A stretch of DNA of 64,000 bases from Mesostigma viride (GCA_009746045.1 RPFO01000004.1:1-64000); one strand, 5' to 3'. Counted from the stretch's first letter, positions 18,715 to 29,059 are shown. Numbers and translations: made by a program. The notes: a model not told the origin generated them from the letters alone.

Positions 18715-21060
18715 ATGTACAGGTATGTCCATATTGACAGGGTAGGTGGGTATGTAGACAGCCGTACAGGCTTTCTTACAAGACGCTATGGTCCCGATAC
18801 TGTTCCCGACTGGGTGCCCCTCACCTGGCGGTTGCAGATGGAGCCGTCGGGAGACGAGGACTCTTCGTTGTTCGCAGACATGGTGGATATAGGGACGGAT
18901 GACGATGGGCAGATAGGGCGGGCTCAGGCGGCTGCTGTGCCGTCTATCAGCCAGCCGCGACCCTCGACGCCTGTATTAAGGCTGCAAGAGGAGATTCGGC
19001 AGCGGGAAACCTCGTCCCGGGAGAATCAGGAATGTTACTATCCGAAGTGGCATGTCCCCGGTTATGACTCTGACGAGGTTCTTTGGCGTCGCCGCAAGAG
19101 ACATGGGCGGGCGGCATCGGACTTCGTTTCTAAACCCTATTGTCCTGACCGCGCCCCCGGTTCCAAGTCAGATCCGGTATCCGAGCTCAAGCTGTGTATC
19201 AGCAGACAGGTGGGATTCCTGATCGAGGTGGATTGGAGGACAACCTCGGTCGAGGGCCAGGTGGTGGCCGTGGCGTGGGAGCAGCATCCGCCACTCTGTG
19301 CTTGCGGCGACTGCCAGGACGTTCTGGAGGCTCTAATCGCGTACCCCCGCCTGGCGCTGCTACTGATCCCTGAACGCGTTCGCAACCGATTGCCGGACGC
19401 GTTTAGGAGAGTTACCCTACGAGGCGCGCTCTGCACGGGGTGCTGGGAGTGGTCCTTGCGGGAGGCGTGCCGGAGGATCTGGAAGATGGATGAGGCGGAG
19501 GGAGATGACCCCGAAGGCGAGGGTGACAGGCAGCTGGCTGACGACGAGTCGGATGACGACCTGCCACGGGTCCGCCGTGACGACCCTGAGGAGGATGGTG
19601 TCCCTTGGGCGGCGCAGGTCGGTACACGGCCGCCCCGCCGCCTCATTGTGTACAACCGTGAGGCGGTGATGGCTCGCCCCAGGAGGTTCCCTACTAAGGG
19701 GCGTCCTCGGGGTCGACCAAGTGTGGTGGTGGCCCCGCGGGACAGATCCGGGGAGAGACAAGGTGAGAGCCGCCCTGCCCCGCGTCACGAGCGTGGCGGA
19801 CAATCGGCACGTCATGAAACGCCACGCGATTCTATCCGACGGCGTGACGAGCGTGGCGATTGGTGGGAAGCACGTCGGGACTCGGCACAGGACTTGTACC
19901 ACGCTCACGGGGCGCGGGAGAGACGCCGGCACACGTCACGGGAATCTCGTCAGCAAGAAGAGCTGCGGGAGTCACGCCGGCGCGAGGCGCGACAGGTGCC
20001 GTTCCACCCCAGGGACAATCACGGTTCCCTGGACCGTGTCGAGCACACCGGTTCAGCTTCGAACTTGACAGGGGCGGCCGCTGGGCCCGGACAACCCGGC
20101 CGCGCTCGGGAACGCGAACGGTCACCCGTTCGAGGTGCCCACGACCGACCGCTACGTCAGCAGGGCGCGGCCCTTATCCCCGCGCCCGCACCAGAGCAGC
20201 CTTTACCGGCCCTTGCTCCCCAGCCTGCACCAGCGCAGCCTCAACCTGTCCTGGCCCGCTCCGCAGAGACGCCGGTACAGGAGATCGCTCCGCGTCGGGA
20301 CGTGATACCGGCCCAGGAATGGGTACGGGGCACGTATGCCCGTAATCGGGTCATTGTCCCCTTGCATCCGGTGGCTGGCTTCGTGGTCGACATTGACGTG
20401 GGATACCCACGCCCGAGCCTTCCCCCGCCATCTGGGTTTTACTACCCCGCGAGCCTGCGCTTCCGTGGGGGCTCCAGCGTGCTTATTCAGCGAGAAGGCA
20501 CCTTCGACTCGGTCAGCTTTCTCCTGCACGCACATGTGCCGGCGCCGGTGCCATCTGAGTCCCGCTACGAGCCGGTGATAGTAGGGACTACCGCCACGTA
20601 CGATCTGCACCCGCCGCCTCTGCCGCAATACCGCGCTGAGCACCACTTGCGACGGATTGCGTATCCCAAGCTCATGCCTATCCCGGGAGCTATCTACATG
20701 CGGAAGCAGCTCCCTGAGATTGCGGCAGCTCCGGGGTTCTACTGCGAGAGCGAGAAGGCCCAGAAGGAGCTGTTGCTCATGGCTGCCGGGTACTTCGCGG
20801 AAACTGGGTGCGGGGAGGTCGATGTGGAGCAGGGGTTCATCAGGTTCACCCGGCTCCCCTACATGGCGGCCTTCCTGTCGTACTGGCCGCCGGATGTGTG
20901 GATTGAGAAGTCCACGCTGCGTCAGCAGACGCGCAATGACTACCAGGTGGCGTTCAACGCCGACGTGGTCGCGGCTCCCCTTGGCAAGATCCCGGAGATC
21001 ATGACTGAGCACGGCTACAACGCGTTGCGGCGGCATCGCGCGCAGCAGGGATTCCAGTAA
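18715..21060 (+). CDS. Large ORF in env position of element C, unknown function
   Basis: It is 781 codons, 123 bases after pol and before the 3' LTR, with its own ATG. The N-terminal 190 residues are mixed. A Cys cluster (CACGDC near residue 197, CTGC near 240) may bind zinc. Residues 255-300 are strongly acidic and 310-480 are Arg/Glu-rich low complexity. From about residue 500 a compact, ordered-looking domain follows (WVRGTYARNRVIVPLHP, RIAYPKLMPIPGAIYMRK, GYFAETGCGEVDVEQGF). I see no signal peptide, transmembrane segment or fusion peptide, so an envelope role is not supported. Nucleic-acid binding, from the basic and Cys-rich parts, is a guess. I do not recognise the family. Confidence 0.75.
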   Translation: MYRYVHIDRVGGYVDSRTGFLTRRYGPDTVPDWVPLTWRLQMEPSGDEDSSLFADMVDIGTDDDGQIGRAQAAAVPSISQPRPSTPVLRLQEEIRQRETSSRENQECYYPKWHVPGYDSDEVLWRRRKRHGRAASDFVSKPYCPDRAPGSKSDPVSELKLCISRQVGFLIEVDWRTTSVEGQVVAVAWEQHPPLCACGDCQDVLEALIAYPRLALLLIPERVRNRLPDAFRRVTLRGALCTGCWEWSLREACRRIWKMDEAEGDDPEGEGDRQLADDESDDDLPRVRRDDPEEDGVPWAAQVGTRPPRRLIVYNREAVMARPRRFPTKGRPRGRPSVVVAPRDRSGERQGESRPAPRHERGGQSARHETPRDSIRRRDERGDWWEARRDSAQDLYHAHGARERRRHTSRESRQQEELRESRRREARQVPFHPRDNHGSLDRVEHTGSASNLTGAAAGPGQPGRARERERSPVRGAHDRPLRQQGAALIPAPAPEQPLPALAPQPAPAQPQPVLARSAETPVQEIAPRRDVIPAQEWVRGTYARNRVIVPLHPVAGFVVDIDVGYPRPSLPPPSGFYYPASLRFRGGSSVLIQREGTFDSVSFLLHAHVPAPVPSESRYEPVIVGTTATYDLHPPPLPQYRAEHHLRRIAYPKLMPIPGAIYMRKQLPEIAAAPGFYCESEKAQKELLLMAAGYFAETGCGEVDVEQGFIRFTRLPYMAAFLSYWPPDVWIEKSTLRQQTRNDYQVAFNADVVAAPLGKIPEIMTEHGYNALRRHRAQQGFQ

Positions 21061-21356
21061 TTTTCCGGGAGATTGGCCGGAGAGTGCTGGGACGAAGGAG
21101 TATTTGACAACTATCAAGGTGTTGTCCCTGCGAGGCAACACCGAGAAGAACTGGCTACTGCTCCGCTGGTGAACAGGGATCGGGACATAGTATTCTCATA
21201 GTTGGTGTATTATATGCATGTATGACGATGGGTTCTCGCTGGTACACAGCACCCCGTTGTTATGATTGTGTTTTGGTTTTCTTTTGAATTTTCCATGTTT
21301 GTGTGTCGTTGTTTGAGGTGCGCCCCCGGGCGATTGGACGATAGCCATCGTCCCCC
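21061..21356 (+). other. Element C 3' non-coding region
   Basis: Roughly 300 bases between the unknown ORF and the polypurine tract. It includes a G/C-rich stretch near 21320-21360 with inverted CCCCCGGG blocks. No further gene is seen. Confidence 0.6.
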
Positions 21357-21371
21357 GGGGAGGGGGAGGAG
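21357..21371 (+). other. Element C polypurine tract
   Basis: GGGGAGGGGGAGGAG lies directly before the 3' LTR, a textbook plus-strand primer. Confidence 0.9.
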
Positions 21372-21987
21372 TGTTATGGCCCTAACCCATGTTTGGGCGT
21401 AACAATTCCTAAAATAAATTAGTTTGGTCAGTCGAAAGTCATTTTGATATTGTTTGAGACTTTCGATAGTTATTACGTTAGATTCGGGGACTTGGCCGAG
21501 TTATTCCATCACCCGGCCCAGGTACCCGTGGCTTTGCTTTCGGTTTGGTGTGTTACTGGTCTGTACCCGGGACTGCCAGGTACCGGGTGCCAGACTGGCG
21601 GATACTATGTACATCTACGGCTGATATTAATTGCAGGCTGCGCTAGAGGTTCGGCCCCCAGCCGACCCGCTGGCATGCACGCCGTCTTGGACAAATGTCG
21701 TAGGTGACAATGGCTTCCCATCTTTGGTTTGGAATAAAATCGACTTGAGTAAAACTCGTCTGCCGAACCAGGGGTCAAATCTGGGCTGCACTAACGCCCT
21801 TCGTGCATTCCATGTATATGCATAATTTATCTAGTTGTGCATTCAGGGCCTAGCTAGTAATTCCGCGTACTAGCTAGAATTCAGGGCTACATTCACGTAG
21901 TCCGGGCGGATAGCAGATTCCGAGTTTATTCAGGCGTAACCCACGCTAGACTAGGGTCTTTCAGAGCCGCTGGGGCGGCTCGTAACA
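21372..21987 (+). repeat. Element C 3' LTR (616 bp)
   Basis: It starts TGTTATGGCC, ends CTCGTAACA, and is followed by ACAAC. It differs from the 5' LTR at a few sites only. Confidence 0.95.
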
Positions 21988-21992
21988 ACAAC

Positions 21993-22177
21993 CTGGCGAC
22001 CGTTCTCTGAGTCATTATACCCCACCTGGGTGGCTACAGGAAACGACTTGTTTGACAACATGTTTGTGTATACAGCACGGGGGTGATTTACCGCAGGACA
22101 ATCCAGCTGGACCCACTGTACCTGAGACATGTATTACATGTGTACCTGTTGTGCTGAGCTATCCTGGCACGGGGGTG
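21993..22177 (+). other. Element B remainder: last Gag codons and 3' region
   Basis: CTGGCGACCGTTCTCTGA (21993-22010) completes B's gag as LATVL-stop once C is removed. The next 167 bases are non-coding and contain GCACGGGGGTG twice (near 22075 and before the LTR). The second copy probably acts as a short polypurine tract. Confidence 0.75.
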
Positions 22178-23007
22178 TGTCAGCGGTATAGACACTTATG
22201 CCCGAATAGCTAGCTGGATTAAGTGTGACCAATTATTTTTCTAGCCGACGGTTGGGTTGCATCGCTACTTAATTGCACCCATCGTACGCCTAATTTATGG
22301 CACACTTGAATTAATAGTTTAGGCTTGGGGCATGTTGTTGTACTTAACCGCACGGAATATTTTCTACTTTGTTACACGGACGATATGATGGACTAGCTGT
22401 GACGTCCGACAGTCGTACCACTTTTCTTCTACTGAGTCTTGATGCACCGCATGGGTACTTTGACATTTTTCCCATGCGTACAATTGTGGCGTTTAGTCCT
22501 GGCGTCGCGCCGCGCCGATTGCACTTGTAATTCTTACACCTAAGTTGAGCCGAGCAGCATGAGCCGCGCCACTAGAAAGAAATCAGATATACATGGTAGA
22601 GTATAGTGGCGCCGGCGCTGCAACCTTGGTCCTTTAGCTTGTGCATGCCTGTTATGCATGTGCTCTATGCATCCGATGTTCAGCAGTGCGCCGCCAGACA
22701 TCTAACGGCGGATATTGCTTGTTTCGTGACTTGTGCTTTGTGCGCAACGTAGCATATAGCTGTGACCTCTTGCTCCTTAATGTTAAGCACTACTTGAGCA
22801 GCCATGGCAGCTGGCCTTGTACAAGGGCCGCTAGCCGGGATATTGGGACAATAAAGACGCGAATTATATCATTGAAATCGCCTCATTTTGTTCACCAAGA
22901 GGAAGCTTCATAAGACCGGAACTCTACTCCGACACCTGCAAAATATATAGGTGATTGGAAGTATAAATAGGAATCTGGTCAAACACATTCTATAGAATAT
23001 TTTGACA
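22178..23007 (+). repeat. Element B 3' LTR (830 bp)
   Basis: It is identical in length to 586-1415 and followed by the second AGGTA at 23008-23012. Confidence 0.95.
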
Positions 23008-23012
23008 AGGTA

Positions 23013-25176
23013 CCCCATGCCTCGGGTCGATGATGTTTTGGATAAAATATCTCCCCAGGTCAAGTATGTGTCGTCGCTAGATTTGCGTAGCGGCTTCCAT
23101 CAGATCAAGGTCGTAGAGGCAGATCAGTGCAAGCTGGCCTTTTGGGGTGGGACCCGTCTGTACGAGTGGGTTCGCATGCCATTCGGACATCGCAACGCTA
23201 GTGCGGTGTTCCAACGTGCCATGGACCAGGTGCTGGCAGGGTTGCCATTTGCAGCCTGCTACATAGACGATGTCATTGTCTTTAGCGAGACGTTTGACCA
23301 GCACTTAGCTCACCTCGATCAGGTTCGGATCGCCCTAGATAAGGCCAACCTGCGGCTGCACCCTGAAAAGTGCAAGTTCGCCCAACAGACCATAGGGTTT
23401 CTTGGCCATCAGATTGTACCAGGTGGCCGGACCCCTGAGGCAGCCAAAGTGGAAGCCATCAGCAACGCCGCAGTGCCCATCGACATCTCGGGGGTGCGCG
23501 CGTATCTCGGGCTAGCTGGCTATTATCGAGGATATATTCAGAATTTCAGCACCAAAGTCAACCCCCTGACTGAGTTGTTGAAGAAGGGCAATGTCTGGGC
23601 GTGGGGTCCGGCTCAGCACCGAGCCATCGATACCATCAAACAGGAACTGACTGCCGCTCCTATCCTACGCGCCCCCGACTATGCTCTGCCCTTCATACTT
23701 TACACCGATTGGTCCAAGGTAGGCCTAGGGGCTGTGCTAGCACAAAAGGACGATGCGGGGCGCGAGCATGTTATCGCGTACGCTAGTCGGAGTAACAACT
23801 CTGCCGAGAGTCGGTACTCTTCCTACGAGGGGGAAGCGTTAGCCGTTGTGTGGGCCATCAAGCACTTCAGGCCATATCTCTTTGGGCAGGTGTTCACACT
23901 TGTCACTGATCACCAGCCCTTATTGTGGTTGATGACCAGCGACAAACTCACGGGTAAGCTGGCCCGGTGGGCAATGATCATTCAGGAGTACCACCTGACA
24001 ATCGTCCATCGGCCAGGTGTGGATCACTCCAACGCGGACGTCCTATCCAGGTATGCTCTACCAACCACTGTTGACAACACCGGTGCGCGGGCCCTAGGGG
24101 CCGAGAGCTCGCCTGGGTCTGTGGTTTTTGTTAATGCTGCAGGCTTCGCTGACGCCGACGCCGAGGCAGACTGGCGCGCAGTCGAGTATACAGTCGCAGA
24201 CTTTGCGGCAAGCTGCAATGCAGTTCACCCTTCTCCCTTCACCCCTGCCGCTGGCCTCCTCGCGTTGGAGGAAGGTAATTCTCCGTCCTTTGACATTGAC
24301 AATACCTTGGCACGATACCTAGCACTCCAGGTGGTGTTGGTTGGCCATCTCACAGTGGAATGCAACATGGGTGATGTGTGGCTCGATGGGCGTGTGTTGG
24401 AGCAGGTCCAAGGGATAGCTCTCACCCCAACCCCTGTTGATTGGTCCTCAGCCCAGCGTGACGCTGAGTTGAATAGGGTGCAACATAGGGCGGTCACCTA
24501 CTCGTGGGATGCCGGGGTCCTCCACAAAATGATCGGCAAGCGCAAAGTGGTGGTGCCGCCGCCTCACAAGCGGGTCGCCATCGTCCAGCAAGTCCATGAG
24601 CGGTATGGCCACCTGGGTGGTAACCGCACTTTGGCGCTAGTGCGCGCCTCTTATTGGTGGAACGGCATGCGTGCCACAGTCGCGCAGGTCGTCGCTCGCT
24701 GCGCGCAGTGTGCCCGGGTGAAGGCCCGGTTCAATGTGGACCACGATGCGAAAGAATTGATGAGCCTACCCATCAGAGGGCTCTTCTACCGCTGGCACGT
24801 AGACCTGTGTGGGCCCTTTGATGAAAGTGCAGATGGCCACAAGTATGTCATGGTGTGTGTCGAAAGTTTTAGCAAGTGGGTCGAGCTCATCCCCATTGCT
24901 GACAAGCAGGCCGCCACCACCGCCAAGCACTTCGCCGACATCATCGCCAGGTTTGGCGCCCCCGCGGAGGTGGTCACCGACCAGGGCGGGGAGTTTCGGG
25001 GGAATTTCAGGAATTGTTGGATGCATGTCTCATTGATCACCGTCGCACTTCTCGGGAGCATCCTCAGGCCAATGGTTTGGCTGAGAGATTGGTGCAGACT
25101 GTCAAGCAGGCTTTGCGCAAGTGGAGCCTGCAGTCAGCATCATTCACTATGTGGGATCGTGAACTGGCGTGGATAG
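23013..25176 (+). CDS. pol: Element A Pol: reverse transcriptase, RNase H, integrase N-terminal half
   Basis: It continues the RT begun at 2-585. RT motifs: SLDLRSGFHQI, FGHRNASAVFQ, CYIDDVIVFS (YIDD near 23260) and FLGHQIVPGG. RNase H: ILYTDWSKVGLGAVL, then E in YEGEALAVV and TDHQPLLWL. A spacer follows (about 24060-24330), then the integrase zinc finger (HERYGHLGG and CAQCARVK), first D (WHVDLCGPF) and second D (VVTDQGGEF). Around 25003-25012 one base has been lost or gained; the true frame continues at 25014 as LDACLIDHRRTS, while this frame stops at 25176. A is thus inactive as it stands unless this is a sequence error. Confidence 0.92.
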
Positions 25177-25907
25177 CCATGGGTTACCGAATGTCACCCC
25201 AGGAGTCGCTCGCCTGTTTCTCCCCGTATTTCCTGTTGTTTGGGCGCGCACCCTTGCTCCCCACGGAGGCGCAGAGTGCACACCCCACCCCTATGGCGTT
25301 TGACAACGCCAGTCAGTTTCTGGCTGAGGTGACCGCACGGGCGGCTACTTTCCGCAAGGTTATGCCCATCGCCATGAACAACTTGTTCATCGCCCAGCAC
25401 CGAGATACCCTGCGCTACGCTCAGCGCCGGGGGGGCGCTTACATGGCCCGTCAGCTGCATTTTCGTCCAGGGCAGTTCGTATTTCTCCGCACGCAGCTGA
25501 CCGACACTCTTGACGTGACTGCGGGGCCGACCATCTTGCGGATCGTCGCCATCAAGCCATCTGGGGTCGCCATTTTGGAGGGCGTCGACGGCAGTCGCAC
25601 CACCGATAACGTAAGCAACCTCAGTCCGTGTTCGTTGCCCAACTTATTGCCTGACCTCGCCCCGCACACGGCCAGGCGGGTCAAGGACGCACAGTGTCAG
25701 GTTTGCCATCGCGTAGACCAGGGGGATACCATGTTGCTGTGTGATCACTGTAATTGTGGGTGGCACATGCACTGCTTGCAGCCAGCGCTCACCACCGTGC
25801 CAGCGGGCCAGTGGTTTTGCCCAGTTTGTGTCGCTGCCCGTTTCGCAACCAGTAGCGTCACCATTTCCTTAGCTGCTGTGGTGTTGGCACGGTCGCTGGC
25901 CATGTGA
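25014..25907 (+). CDS. pol: Element A integrase C-terminal half with terminal PHD finger
   Basis: It begins in the integrase core after the frameshift. The catalytic E is in NGLAERLVQTVKQ. A GPY/F-like region follows (FRPGQFVFLRTQL, AGPTILRIVAIKPSG, NVSNLSPC). At residues 228-272 there is a full C4HC3 PHD finger: C-x2-C-x11-C-x2-C-x4-H-x2-C-x14-C-x2-C, with the aromatic residues around GWHMHC and GQWFC. PHD fingers read histone H3 tails, often methylated or unmodified K4. Here it takes the place of the chromodomain found in element C. The tail after it is short and hydrophobic (ISLAAVVLARSLAM). Confidence 0.9.
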   Translation: MLDACLIDHRRTSREHPQANGLAERLVQTVKQALRKWSLQSASFTMWDRELAWIAMGYRMSPQESLACFSPYFLLFGRAPLLPTEAQSAHPTPMAFDNASQFLAEVTARAATFRKVMPIAMNNLFIAQHRDTLRYAQRRGGAYMARQLHFRPGQFVFLRTQLTDTLDVTAGPTILRIVAIKPSGVAILEGVDGSRTTDNVSNLSPCSLPNLLPDLAPHTARRVKDAQCQVCHRVDQGDTMLLCDHCNCGWHMHCLQPALTTVPAGQWFCPVCVAARFATSSVTISLAAVVLARSLAM

Positions 25908-25939
25908 GGAGCCATGAGAGCCAGCGAGGGGGGGAATCA
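25908..25939 (+). other. Element A end of internal region with polypurine tract
   Basis: GCGAGGGGGGGAAT lies right before the LTR-like sequence starting TGGGACAG at 25940. It is a fitting polypurine tract. Confidence 0.65.
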
Positions 25940-27241
25940 TGGGACAGCTCCTCGCCCACCCCACCGGGCATGCAGTTAAGGCAGGCACGTCAGCTCAGCT
26001 CATTTGGGTTTTACCAAAGCTGAGCATGGCCAGCCGCCATGGTGGCGCCGGAGATTGTGGTACGCAGACGCGACAGCTGTCACGGACGCGAGCTATGTCA
26101 TCCGGGCGCCCACTATGCACAAGACCGGTGACGTGCGCAAGGAATTTGTTTTCTGCGCATTTTCGACAAAGGCTAGTGACCGGGGGGGGACACTAGCACT
26201 TGCAGCATAAGAGCGGACGAAAGTGCACGTGCGCGCGCGCCGGGCCAGGCACGGCTGGGCGCGCAGCACTGACGTACTTGAGCGGACGGCAGCACAAGTG
26301 CGCAGCGTCGAGAGGATCATACGCGAGTTAGTGGACAGCTGGAGCTGGAGCTGGAGCTGGAGCTGGAGCTGGACTGCTGGACTTCAACAGCGCCGAGGCT
26401 ATTGACAGGCCAGGTGTCTTTGTGGTGTAGAATAGCGGGTCAACGTTATGAGGACTGGACAGAAAATGGAAAAGGACAATTTGCGGTGCGGAGCCAGATC
26501 GCTGGAATGAATGCGAAATCGCTGGCAGCCCTACAAAGGGATTTCTTCTAGAAAGGAAAGATTAGAAGCAATGTTTGCTGGGCCACTCACACGCAAGGTG
26601 TGAGCGTGCAGATTGTCTGAAGGATATTATGCTTCGACCTTGGTGGACGTGACTCAATGCCGGACATTCCCAGGGACAGAAATGCCGGAGCCTCTAGGAG
26701 ATGAGATCGGCAACAGGGTAGCAATTTAGATTTGTCGGGATGCCTTCCTGCTTTTGTTGGCATGTGTGGTAGAAAGCCAGGACGGCAACTGGAATGCAGT
26801 TTCTGTTTGCATGGTTCAGGCAGCAAGATAGTTTTGGCATTCCTGGCTGGACTGACAAGTGTGGCGTGTGTCATGCGTGTGGCATGACGAATGGTTTGGT
26901 TCATAGTCGAAGAGGACTCTCACGTAGCGTGTAGTCTCTTCGAGTCTCTCGTTAGTGGCCTTCGTGTTTCTCCCTTTCCTTGGGAGCAAGGCCGGTAGCA
27001 TGTCATGGAGCGCTGCCTAACTGCGGGCTCGTGAGCATGGAGTGCATCGATATTGAGACTATCAACGTGTTGTAATTGTATTAACTTTCTCAATAAATTC
27101 CGCATGTGCGGCTTCATCATCAGACTGTGCAAAGTGTGTGTTGTGAAAGCATTATTCTGTAGCAGGGGAGGCAATAAGGTGGTCATCAGGCACGAGGGAC
27201 AGTTCCTTGTCCTCGGCTGAGAGCCCTCCTTTCGTTAATCA
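25940..27241 (+). repeat. Probable 3' LTR of element A (about 1.3 kb)
   Basis: It starts TGGGACAG after a polypurine tract and would end GTTAATCA. AATAAA is at about 27091. The first 137 bases recur at 27242-27378. A's 5' LTR is outside the window, so the end is inferred. A GGAGCT hexamer repeat lies at 26341-26372. No gene is seen; the frames in it are short and uncharacteristic. Confidence 0.55.
26341..26372 (+). repeat. GGAGCT hexanucleotide microsatellite
   Basis: Five perfect or near-perfect units in tandem within the LTR-like tail of A. Confidence 0.85.
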
Positions 27242-27378
27242 TGGGACAGCTCCTCGCCCACCCCACCGGGCATGCAGTTAAGGCAGGCACGTCAGCTCAG
27301 CTCATTTGGGTTTTACCAAAGCTGAGCATGGCCAGCCGCCATGGTGGCGCCGGAGATTGTGGTACGCAGACGCGACAC
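27242..27378 (+). repeat. Second copy of the start of A's LTR, fused to element E
   Basis: It is nearly identical to 25940-26076, then diverges at CGCGACA. E's gag frame follows directly, with no LTR or primer site for E. The junction marks a deletion or recombination that removed E's 5' end. Confidence 0.8.
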
Positions 27379-28664
27379 GCCCCTATCGGTGGTCGGGTAG
27401 CACGTCCCGCTATTCCTCGTACAGAGGCCATATCTGAGCTGGCCAATGGGCCCTATTCCATGGCCCACACTCACACTCGCGTAGCCGACATTGAGGCTAA
27501 CGCCGATTTCAGTATCATGCATCCCTCAGATCCCTTGTACGACCATCAATTCTATTATGAGACGCACTCTGCTCGCCCTCGGTCACGCATGGCTACCCGA
27601 GGCGCCCGTTCTGCGCCTGGTGTTACTGCCCGTGCTCCGATCCCGTCCTACGACCCGGTCGACGACGTACCGGACTTGTGCCCCAGCGACAATGGTGAGG
27701 AACCCGCCGACGACAACGCGGGTGATGATTCCCTCCCTCCGTGGGCTCGATATGTGAGGTGAGTGGTCCCCGCCGTCCTGGTGGCAAAGACCGCAAACCT
27801 GCAGCTTTGCCCACGCTTTCTGTCACTAGGCTGACGCTCGATTGTACAGCCCAACAGATTCTTGATTGGAAACATTCATTGTATCAGGAATTTTCTCTGT
27901 GGGAGGAATACCACGATTGGCGTCTGTCTGACTCTGTTAAGACAGGCCTCATTCGCACTCGTGCTCTTGACCGTGCTGTCGCCTCTCTCTTGGGATGTGA
28001 AGAAGTAGCCTCCCATACGTACCCTGGTTCGGTAGCTGAGCTGATGGCGCGCATAGAGCGCCGTTGTATTCCCCCTGACGCCGACCGCCGCGAGCGGTTG
28101 GAATTTGGTCGCCTCCGTCAAGGCCAGCGCCATGTTTCGGCGTATATGACCGACTTTGACCTGCGCCTGGCTCGCCTTAAGGACGTCTCAGGTGCCGAGG
28201 CCCGCGCCTGCTTTCTTGAAGGTTTGCACCCAGCACTCCTCGCTGAGGTCTTCCGCCACTTTTCTGAAAGCCGATGGCAGGACCTGCAGCTGCGGCAGAT
28301 TCGCCCCTATCTCCTTGGAGTCGCGGACCTCATCATGCCACAACAACGCACGGCCCGCGCGAGCGTGAATCAGTTAGGCGTGATTCATGACCCCGACCAG
28401 GACGAGTTTGTAGATGAGCTTCAGATCCCCTTTCGTGTGGCCGAGTTGGCTGTGATGGATGCCTCGCGCATCCGCTGCTATCACTGTCAGGAAATTGGGC
28501 ATATCAAGCGTGCTTGCCCTCGTTTCCTTGCCGGCGCCCCGGCTACCGCTCGGCTACAATGCCGCAGCGCTCTCTGGCTCCGACCGGCCGCCCTGTTCCT
28601 TTTCAGCGCCCGACCAATACCCTACCTACGGCTGGTCCGACTCAGCGTGCGCCGCGCCCGCTGA
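27379..28664 (+). pseudogene. gag: Element E gag (frameshifted, 5' truncated)
   Basis: The first frame (to 27762) encodes a disordered, acidic N-terminal part. A second frame (from about 27750) carries the capsid-like region (EEYHDWRLSDSVKTG, EFGRLRQGQRHVSAYM, FLEGLHPALLAEV), aligned with element C's gag. A CCHC knuckle (CYHCQEIGHIKRAC) lies at about 28477-28518. The start codon and leader are lost at the junction with A's LTR fragment. The last part after the knuckle runs into a Pro/Ala-rich region and another frame. Confidence 0.82.
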
Positions 28665-28818
28665 ATGAGGTGGATGTTCAACCGCAGGACCCCGCTGGCA
28701 GCCTACCCGCCGACGCGCCGCCTTCCGGTCTACTCGGTGGTAAGGCGGTGTTCGACTCTTTCTCCCGTGACCCGCCTTTGGGGGAGGGGGAAGAGTAGAC
28801 CGCCAAGACGGGGGCACC

Positions 28819-29059
28819 TTGCGGTCAGACCCCGCCCCAGTATTTTTGCCAGTATATACCACGCGACTGGGCGAAGCGACCCCACCCTCACCTCCTCGCG
28901 TGCGCCCCTTGCTTCTTTTTACAGCAGGACTCCCAGTGCCTGCGACCGTCACCGACCCAACCCTCGCCACCACCGAGGTTATGACGGTAAAGCTATTAGT
29001 AGATAACGGTGCTGCCTGCACCTTCGTGAGTGATGCCCTTGTACAGCGCCTAGGATTAA
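28819..29059 (+). pseudogene. pol: Element E protease, first part
   Basis: It contains LLVDNGAACTFVSDALV, the retropepsin active-site strand, with DNGA where the family has DTGA or DSGA. The frame is cut at TTAA (29056-29059) by P1. It resumes at 30968: joining across P1 with a single TTAA gives RLGLTPVPHDVPVAIHYADG, matching element C. Confidence 0.8.

Larger units (their letters stand above)
2775..21987 (+). mobile_element. Element C: Ty3/gypsy chromovirus with extra ORFs, split by element D
   Basis: LTRs of 616 bp (2775-3390 and 21372-21987) start TGTTA and end GTAACA, with TSD ACAAC, a primer site and a polypurine tract. The order is a viroplasmin-like small ORF, gag, protease-RT-RNase H, integrase with chromodomain, then a 781-codon ORF of unknown role. 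C's own DNA is about 11.4 kb once D (9389-17216) is removed. The LTRs differ at only a few bases (C/T at 2780 versus 21377; T/C near 3121 versus 21719), so C is young. Even so, gag and pol each carry one frameshift. Confidence 0.93.
586..23007 (+). mobile_element. Element B: non-autonomous Gag-only LTR retrotransposon, split by element C
   Basis: Two 830-bp LTRs (586-1415 and 22178-23007) start TGTCAGCGG and end TTTTGACA, flanked by AGGTA. B's own DNA is 586-2774 plus 21993-23007, about 3.2 kb; the remainder is element C. Between the LTRs there is a primer-binding site, a gag gene, and a short 3' part with no protease, reverse transcriptase or integrase. It therefore needs enzymes from another element. 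The structure matches what are called TR-GAG elements in plants. The two LTRs look identical by eye, so insertion seems recent. Confidence 0.9.

Noticed and set aside
19137-19655. Minus-strand ORFs opposite the unknown C ORF (also 5620-6327 and 20203-21141)
   Set aside because: Shadows of GC-rich coding frames; no motifs and biased composition.
18715-21060. Envelope gene, suggested by position after pol
   Set aside because: No signal peptide, transmembrane segment or fusion-like hydrophobic stretch is visible.
26077-27238. A separate gene or insertion in A's LTR-like tail
   Set aside because: No long frame or motif. The duplication pattern does not give a clean target-site duplication, so I kept it as LTR.
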